Shown here: piece by piece, positions 1 through 4,991 of the stretch | How positions within the stretch are numbered: the first letter of the stretch is position 1 | How the letters are laid out: every line of letters begins with the position of its first letter | Origin: JAWXCH01 sp034440595 | GTDB lineage: Bacteria; Planctomycetota; Planctomycetia; Pirellulales; JALHPA01 | Assembly: GCA_034440595.1 (NCBI GenBank) | Contig: JAWXCH010000107.1 | Span: forward strand, 1-6,638 | Direction of reading: 5' to 3' | Length of the DNA stretch: 6,638 bases | Program-made: the position numbers and the translations under genes | Notes under the pieces: generated by a model | Seen by the model: only the letters and a program-made list of their open reading frames with translations | Told to the model about the DNA's origin: nothing | Databases searched by the model: none

Positions 1-1
1 C

Positions 2-2149
2 AGTGCTTCTGGCCAAAACGGCGATGTAAGTGCAAGCCGCGCCAAGGAAAAATGCGTTGCGGCGCAGAAGTGGACGGTGGGGGTATTCGTAGACAACGAC
101 GACCGATTGCTCAGTGAGGAGGTCCAACACCAACCGCCAAGCCTCACCACGCCCGACGAGCAAACCGTGTGGACCCTCGATGGCGTCGGCAATCGCAAGA
201 CCGAAATCGTCACGCGCGAAAATGGCACCGTCACCACCAGCAACAAGATCTACAGCTACAGCGCCAGAGACCAGCTTGAGCTAATGAGCGACGCGGTGAA
301 CCAACTCACCGTTGCGTATGGATATGACGACAACGGCAATCGCACCTTGCGCACCGTCACCCGGCAAAACCCACCGTCAAGCGAAACCGTCACCTACATC
401 TTCGACGCTCGCGACAGAATGATCAAAGCGCAACCGAATGCGCCCAACGCGCTGACAGTCGAATATGTTTATGACGCCGACGCCCGCCAAGTCGAGCGAA
501 TCGAAACGCCCGCACCCGTAGGAGCGACCCCGGTCGCGAAGCTCTTCGTCTACTCCAGCCAAACCCTACAACACGAAGCCGATCCATCGAACGAGCTCGG
601 TGGCCTAAGCATCACCGACACCTACCGCCACAGCGCCCAACTCGACCGTCACATCGCGATTGCGCAAGGCGGCGCGATGACGTTGAGGTCCTACCAACTC
701 GACGCGCTGAACACACCCGTCGCGATGACCGACAGCAACGGCGATACCGTCAACCGCACCGCGTACGATGCATGGGGCGCGATCACCGAGCAAGTCGCGA
801 ACGGCGTGGTGCAAGCGCCGTGGCAACTGCCCAACTACAACCCCGATGAAACCGGCCAGGCGGCGCTGCTGATGGGCGATGGCCAAACGCTGGGCTTCAC
901 CGGCACGTACCAGAAAGACGCAGCCACCGGTTTGTACTACGCCAATGCGCGCTGGTACGACCCGCTTGTTGGCGGCTTCAACGCGATGGATCCCGCATTC
1001 GGCAATGTGCAATCGCCGATCTCGTTCAACAAGTACGTTTACGCCGCAGCGAATCCCACGTACTACGTAGACCCGGACGGTCGCGAAGTGTGGAACGCGC
1101 AACTGTCGCGCATCAACGAACTGGCCTACACCAGCAGCCCCGCGCGTGAATCGCAGTTGCGCGAGGAGATTCGTGTAGAGGGAATCCGCGAGAATGCACG
1201 GCTCGGCGCGACGTCTGGTTACTTCCGTGACACAGCCGTTGGCATGGCGGTAATGGCAGCAGATGCCGGAAAATTTGCTGCTGAGAACACTGGTATTGGG
1301 ATGGTTTTTGGCCTGGATATGGGCGGCAGGCAGGCGGTGGAAGAGCGCGGTCGAAAGTTGGGCCAAGCGGCCTTGCATCCGATTGATACGTTCATCACGC
1401 CGATCCAGCAGATGAACGCGCGTGCTGCGCAGTTGGAGGCTGAGGGAGACATATTCGGAGCTGCGTACGCTGGCCACCAGGCGCAGTTGGGCGCCCAAGA
1501 CGTAATTCTGATGGGTGCTGGCGCCCTTACCGCATTGCGTAAGATGGCCTTGATGCGCGGCGGTGCACGATTGCCGGGGCCGGAGATTGGGGCAGGCGAC
1601 ATCGATCTTGATTTGGATACATTGATAGGAAGTCGCGAGGGGGTACGAGGTCCGAGTACTGCGCCGGTCGTTGCAAATGTGTCTGATCAGGCCGCGTTGG
1701 GGACAGTAGCCGTTGAGAGTATGGAAAGCCTTGAAGCCGCTACTATTCCTGGATCCAGTTCTCCGTCTAAAGCAACCAGCGTTCGAAAGCGCGATTACCC
1801 CACTCGCGTTCGAAAGCCTACTCAGCAACGTCTGGAGGAGACTGCGACTGATGGGTCGGGCCAGATCCGTTGTCAAAATCCGGGCTGTCAAGTTGAAGGC
1901 GGAAAAGCTCTGCAGGCAGGCGAAGGTTCTCCCCAGCACAATCCGCAGCTCGTTGATACTCACAATGATGCGGGCTGGAATGTTGATCAGGCCACACGTA
2001 ACAATCTCTACAATGACACTGCAACTGAGATTCACTGCATCGAATGTCAAAGAATCGAAGGCGGGCAGACGCGAAGCACTTACCGGTTTGATCTCGGGCC
2101 GAACTATGAAGCCCGACCAAAGCGAAAAAAGGACGGGTCGGATGGATGA
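2..2149 (+). CDS. RHS repeat protein, 3' part, with C-terminal polymorphic nuclease-type toxin tip (5' partial)
   Basis: The reading frame is open from the left edge, so the true start lies upstream; residue numbers here count the GTG at nt 77 as 1. RHS/YD repeats are visible early (DNDDRL, WTLDGVGN, YGYDDNGN, YIFDARDR, YVYDADAR). The Rhs-associated core follows at residues about 285-335: GLYYANARWYDP, then DP, then the end motif PTYYVDPDG (327-335), the usual boundary after which Rhs proteins carry a variable toxin. In this family the repeats form a shell that encloses the tip, which is released by self-cleavage. The tip (336-690) begins with an Ala/Gly-rich linker of the pre-toxin kind (about 380-500). 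It ends in a basic, Cys/His-containing domain (about 570-690): C599-x4-C604, H621, D627-x-H629, H653-C654-x2-C657. That spacing resembles zinc-bound HNH/Endo VII nuclease toxins; the nuclease assignment is inference. One oddity is YDPLVGGF, where YDPxxGRF is usual. The stop overlaps the immunity gene. An RHS identity is near certain; the tip's activity is moderately supported. Confidence 0.93.
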   Translation, partial: SASGQNGDVSASRAKEKCVAAQKWTVGVFVDNDDRLLSEEVQHQPPSLTTPDEQTVWTLDGVGNRKTEIVTRENGTVTTSNKIYSYSARDQLELMSDAVNQLTVAYGYDDNGNRTLRTVTRQNPPSSETVTYIFDARDRMIKAQPNAPNALTVEYVYDADARQVERIETPAPVGATPVAKLFVYSSQTLQHEADPSNELGGLSITDTYRHSAQLDRHIAIAQGGAMTLRSYQLDALNTPVAMTDSNGDTVNRTAYDAWGAITEQVANGVVQAPWQLPNYNPDETGQAALLMGDGQTLGFTGTYQKDAATGLYYANARWYDPLVGGFNAMDPAFGNVQSPISFNKYVYAAANPTYYVDPDGREVWNAQLSRINELAYTSSPARESQLREEIRVEGIRENARLGATSGYFRDTAVGMAVMAADAGKFAAENTGIGMVFGLDMGGRQAVEERGRKLGQAALHPIDTFITPIQQMNARAAQLEAEGDIFGAAYAGHQAQLGAQDVILMGAGALTALRKMALMRGGARLPGPEIGAGDIDLDLDTLIGSREGVRGPSTAPVVANVSDQAALGTVAVESMESLEAATIPGSSSPSKATSVRKRDYPTRVRKPTQQRLEETATDGSGQIRCQNPGCQVEGGKALQAGEGSPQHNPQLVDTHNDAGWNVDQATRNNLYNDTATEIHCIECQRIEGGQTRSTYRFDLGPNYEARPKRKKDGSDG
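2129..2133 (+). promoter_or_regulatory. Ribosome binding site of the SUFU immunity gene
   Basis: AAGGA sits 8 nt before ATG 2142, inside the last codons of the toxin gene. It selects this ATG over in-frame ATGs far upstream that lie within toxin sequence, and it places the immunity gene in translational coupling with the toxin. Confidence 0.6.
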
Positions 2150-2741
2150 GCTAGAGAGAGATGTTCGGCGTTCTGTGCTTCTTGGAGCATATGTTCGCGC
2201 ATGGGGTATGCCCAGCAAGAGAACGGTTGCTCGTAGAGCGGGAGATACAGTTGAGGTCTACTCATTTCCGGCATCAGCCACTAGCGGAATGAACCATTAT
2301 GCAACTGTTGGGGTGTCTGCTTCAGGTCGAGAGCGAAGCCCAGGGGCGTTGGCGACCTGGGAATTTTGTATCGTCACACCTCCAGACAACGCTGGTACGT
2401 CAGATGACCGAGTGACATCCTTGCTCCTGGACGTTATGTCTTATTCATTGCGGTCAGATACCCGTGTTGTGGCGGGCGAGACGATTCCCCCTTCGTTACT
2501 GTTGCCAGAAGAGTGGAACGCGCGTGCCCTGCTTATTGATGATCCCCGAGGTGAGCCGGAGTGGCTTGCGAATGTGCATGTCGGGGTTCAGCACGTGCGC
2601 TTGCTATGGCTAGTTCCAATCCATGCAGACGAACGAACTCTGATTCTTGAGCATGGGATCGATGCATTCGATGAAGCTGAGGCTGCTTCTGAGTGGAGCT
2701 TGGCTGATCCGAAACGGCCATCCTTCTTAGTGAAATCGTAG
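2142..2741 (+). CDS. SUFU (suppressor-of-fused) family immunity protein
   Basis: The protein is 199 residues and cytoplasmic in character, with no signal peptide or membrane segment. It shows the SUFU-domain pattern of bacterial immunity proteins: VEVYSFP (37-43), YATVGVSA (53-60), an acidic/aromatic strand WEFCIVTP (73-80), and the characteristic C-terminal block RLLWLVPIHADER (153-165) followed by an EHGIDAF helix (170-176). SUFU-superfamily proteins are an established class of immunity proteins encoded directly after polymorphic toxins, many of which carry nuclease tips. Its presumed role is to bind and neutralise the toxin tip encoded just upstream. The ATG at 2142 is preferred because it has an AAGGA site 8 nt upstream and lies at the toxin stop (8-nt overlap). 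The frame is open much further upstream, but that part is only an overlap with the toxin reading frame. The overlap implies co-transcription and coupled translation. Codon use is less GC-biased than in the rhs repeats, as for most exchangeable toxin-immunity cassettes. Confidence 0.88.
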   Translation: MDELERDVRRSVLLGAYVRAWGMPSKRTVARRAGDTVEVYSFPASATSGMNHYATVGVSASGRERSPGALATWEFCIVTPPDNAGTSDDRVTSLLLDVMSYSLRSDTRVVAGETIPPSLLLPEEWNARALLIDDPRGEPEWLANVHVGVQHVRLLWLVPIHADERTLILEHGIDAFDEAEAASEWSLADPKRPSFLVKS

Positions 2742-2845
2742 GTGCCAAGTGTCAGCGTTCTGGAGCAATCAGAAGTTGGTGGATGGCGCGTTTCCTATTG
2801 AGTCGTGACCGGTTTTGCAACGCAATGAACCAGGAGCCCACAATC

Positions 2846-2863
2846 GTATTGGTACGCCAATAC
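2846..2863 (+). repeat. 7-bp inverted repeat upstream of the OLD-family gene
   Basis: GTATTGG (2846-2852) and CCAATAC (2857-2863) are perfect complements around the 4-nt loop TACG. The repeat lies in the 169-nt gap between the immunity gene and the OLD-family gene, 47 nt before that gene's start. It could be an operator for a dimeric regulator or an mRNA hairpin. There is no T-run after it, so it is not an intrinsic terminator. Apart from this repeat and the Shine-Dalgarno, the 2742-2910 gap holds no promoter that I can support. Confidence 0.5.
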
Positions 2864-2898
2864 CTGCGTCGAATACTGGTTCGCGAGTCAATGAAGTC

Positions 2899-2904
2899 AA
2901 GGAG
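2899..2904 (+). promoter_or_regulatory. Ribosome binding site of the OLD-family gene
   Basis: AAGGAG ends 6 nt before ATG 2911, an ideal Shine-Dalgarno spacing. It decides the start: the frame is open upstream to 2815 or beyond, but the residues encoded there do not look like the family, whereas MKLIRARIQNYRSI at 2911 is the canonical N-terminal strand of SMC/OLD-type ATPases. Confidence 0.75.
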
Positions 2905-2910
2905 AGAGCA

Positions 2911-4872
2911 ATGAAATTGATCCGCGCTCGAATTCAGAACTACCGGTCCATCGAGGACAGCGAAGCGTTCGATATCGGTGACATGACCTGCCTTGTAGGC
3001 AAAAATGAAGCCGGTAAGACAGCGATACTAAACGCATTGCGGGGATTGCATCCTGTAGGCGCATTTGACTTTGATGAGACGACCGATTACCCGCGAAGGT
3101 TCGCCACACGTTTCGATGACCGTCATGAGGAAGGGCAAGCCGAGGTGGTACGAGCTTGGTGGAGGCTTGAGCCTGCTGATATTGCAGCGGTCGAAAAACG
3201 ATTCGGACCGGGAGTGTTGAATGGAGATACGTTTCAGACCCACTACGGCTTTCGATACGCCGAGAAATCGCGCCTTTGGGAATTGGTGTTGGACCATGCG
3301 AGGTGCCTGCAGCACTTGGTGAACCTACACGCCCTAGATGCGACTGAGAGGAATGTGCTGCACGCTGCCATCGATGGGGTTACCGCAGACACGGCTCTCA
3401 GTGCGCTCGCTGCCCGTACTCCGAAGCAGGAATCTCTTCTTCAAGATATAAAAAAATGTCGTTCTTCAAGCTTTGTCTGCGCCGTTGTGGACATCCTGAA
3501 CAAGAGGATGCCCAAGTTTTTCTATACGTCGCACTTTGAGCGAATGTCGGGCGAGGTTTCGATCGAGCAGTTGCAAGCGGATCGCGTTGCTAAGCAAGTG
3601 ACGACTGGTGACCAAATTTTCCTGGACTTTCTAGAGTATTCCGGAACATCCCTTGAGGAGCTGCTCCAGACCAGTAAACGCGAGGCGCTCAAGGCACGGT
3701 GCGAGGCGGCAGGCAATGACATCACGGAGGAGATTTTTCAGTTCTGGAGTCAAAACAACGCACTTGAAGTGGTGATTGACTTCGATACTGGAAAACCGGG
3801 CGACAAGGCACCCTTTAACATCGGCACGGTCGCGCAAATTCGCATACGCAACACCAACCACAAAGCGACTCTTCCGTTGTCAGAGCGTAGTGCCGGCTTC
3901 GTTTGGTTCTTCTCGTTCCTCGCTCAATTCAAGCAACTTAAGAAGACGACGGGTAACGCGATCGTCTTGCTGGACGAGCCTGGGCTGACACTCCACGGTC
4001 GTGCCCAAGGCGACTTGCTGCGTTACATCGTCGAGCGGCTGCTGCCCCAACACCAGGTGATTTTCACAACACATTCGCCTTTCATGGTGCCTACAAATCG
4101 TCTTGCAGATGTGCGGATAGTCGAAGATGTCATCGAAATTGGTGGCCCCCGTCCAGTGGTCAAGGGCACCAAAGTTTTGGCAGATGTTCTCGAAGTCGAT
4201 GGTGACACGCTGTTCCCACTTCAAGGCGCGCTCGGCTATGAGATCACACAATCGCTTTTCATAGGCTCGAACACGTTGCTGGTCGAGGGACCGTCCGACA
4301 TTGTCTACCTTCAGGTGCTATCACAAGCACTCAAGAATCGGCGTCGAGAGGGCCTCAGCGAAAAATGGACAGTGTGCCCATCTGGTGGGATCGACAAGAT
4401 CGCTCCCTTCGTTCGTCTGTTTGGTGGCAATCGCATCAATGTTGCCGTTCTTTCTGACATAGCGAAGGGAGATATCGGCAAGATTGAGAAGCTTCGGAAA
4501 TCCGATATTTTGCGTGCTGGGCAATTCTTTACAGTGGCGGATTTTGTGGAGCAAGTGGAAGCTGACATCGAGGACCTGATCGACACCGATCTTTTCGTGG
4601 ATATTTTAAATCACGCTTATGCGACTCCAGTTTCCTACGTCGTGACGGCGGAAAATCTTATTGGCGCTGACCCGGCCACTGTGCGCTTGGTCAAGAAGGC
4701 CGAGGCGCTCTTTAGGCTGATGCCGCAAAGTGTGGCCGAGTTTGACCACTTCGGTCCGGCTCGCTGGTTTCTGCAAAACCCAAGTGTGCTGGACGTCGAC
4801 TCTCCCGCCGTGTTGGCTACCCTTGACAGGGCCGAGAAGGTCTTCTGCACTTACAATAAAATGCTTTCATGA
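2911..4872 (+). CDS. OLD-family ATP-dependent endonuclease (ABC ATPase + TOPRIM)
   Basis: This is a complete 653-residue protein. The N-terminal half is an ABC/SMC-type ATPase: first strand MKLIRARIQNYRSI, Walker A GKNEAGKT (30-37), an insertion of about 200 residues with a PKFFYTSHFERMSG block, a degenerate ABC signature LPLSERSAGF (321-330), Walker B LLDEPGLTLH (353-362, with D355 and E356), and the switch histidine TTHSPF (H388). The C-terminal part is a TOPRIM domain with its conserved glutamate in LLVEGPSD (E459, D463). The usual DxD is replaced by SDIAKGD (D516, D521). OLD proteins couple ATP hydrolysis to DNA nicking or cleavage. Class 1 members stand alone, and several relatives (P2 Old, GajA) act against phages. 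No UvrD-like helicase follows, so this is not a standard Gabija pair. It is separated by 169 nt from the toxin-immunity pair and has its own strong Shine-Dalgarno, so it may be transcribed separately. An anti-phage role here is inference from family and context. Confidence 0.92.
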   Translation: MKLIRARIQNYRSIEDSEAFDIGDMTCLVGKNEAGKTAILNALRGLHPVGAFDFDETTDYPRRFATRFDDRHEEGQAEVVRAWWRLEPADIAAVEKRFGPGVLNGDTFQTHYGFRYAEKSRLWELVLDHARCLQHLVNLHALDATERNVLHAAIDGVTADTALSALAARTPKQESLLQDIKKCRSSSFVCAVVDILNKRMPKFFYTSHFERMSGEVSIEQLQADRVAKQVTTGDQIFLDFLEYSGTSLEELLQTSKREALKARCEAAGNDITEEIFQFWSQNNALEVVIDFDTGKPGDKAPFNIGTVAQIRIRNTNHKATLPLSERSAGFVWFFSFLAQFKQLKKTTGNAIVLLDEPGLTLHGRAQGDLLRYIVERLLPQHQVIFTTHSPFMVPTNRLADVRIVEDVIEIGGPRPVVKGTKVLADVLEVDGDTLFPLQGALGYEITQSLFIGSNTLLVEGPSDIVYLQVLSQALKNRRREGLSEKWTVCPSGGIDKIAPFVRLFGGNRINVAVLSDIAKGDIGKIEKLRKSDILRAGQFFTVADFVEQVEADIEDLIDTDLFVDILNHAYATPVSYVVTAENLIGADPATVRLVKKAEALFRLMPQSVAEFDHFGPARWFLQNPSVLDVDSPAVLATLDRAEKVFCTYNKMLS

Positions 4873-4918
4873 TGTTTTGTGGAGAAGTGGTCGATGTCGC
4901 TATGCCTCGGGCCGTCTT

Positions 4919-4967
4919 GCCCCAGCGGTCCACGCAGCGATGTACCGTCGCGGTGGGGCGGTTTTTT
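4919..4967 (+). terminator. Possible intrinsic terminator after the OLD-family gene
   Basis: GCCCCA (4919-4924) pairs perfectly with TGGGGC (4954-4959) across a long internal region that also contains the small hairpin ACCG-TCG-CGGT (4944-4954). A run of six T follows at 4962-4967. Position (about 50-90 nt after the OLD stop, before the next rhs start) and the T-run fit a terminator. The long, imperfect stem keeps confidence moderate. The rest of the 4873-4991 gap shows nothing else I can support. Confidence 0.4.
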
Positions 4968-4991
4968 GAAAATTGACGACAAGTCGACCCG

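Noticed and set aside
1713..2141. Upstream extension of the immunity frame to an ATG at 1713
   Set aside because: The extension only overlaps toxin coding sequence in another frame and has no SUFU character; the ATG at 2142 has its own Shine-Dalgarno and the expected toxin-stop overlap.
605..2218. Long minus-strand open frame (537 codons) opposite the first rhs gene and toxin
   Set aside because: It mirrors the GC-biased rhs frame, has Arg/Ser/Leu-rich sequence with no recognisable domain, and crosses the well-supported toxin and immunity start on the other strand.
2815..2910. Upstream extension of the OLD frame
   Set aside because: These residues (QRNEPGAHNRIGTPI…) do not belong to the ATPase fold, while ATG 2911 has an AAGGAG site and begins the canonical first strand.
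2911..4872. Gabija (GajA-GajB) system
   Set aside because: The ATPase-TOPRIM gene is followed by an rhs gene, not by a UvrD/PcrA-like helicase, so only a stand-alone OLD call is supported.
4966..4991. Sigma-70 promoter before the second rhs gene (TTGAAA or TTGACG boxes)
   Set aside because: Neither -35-like box has a credible -10 element at 16-18 nt; the positions fall in or next to the start codon.
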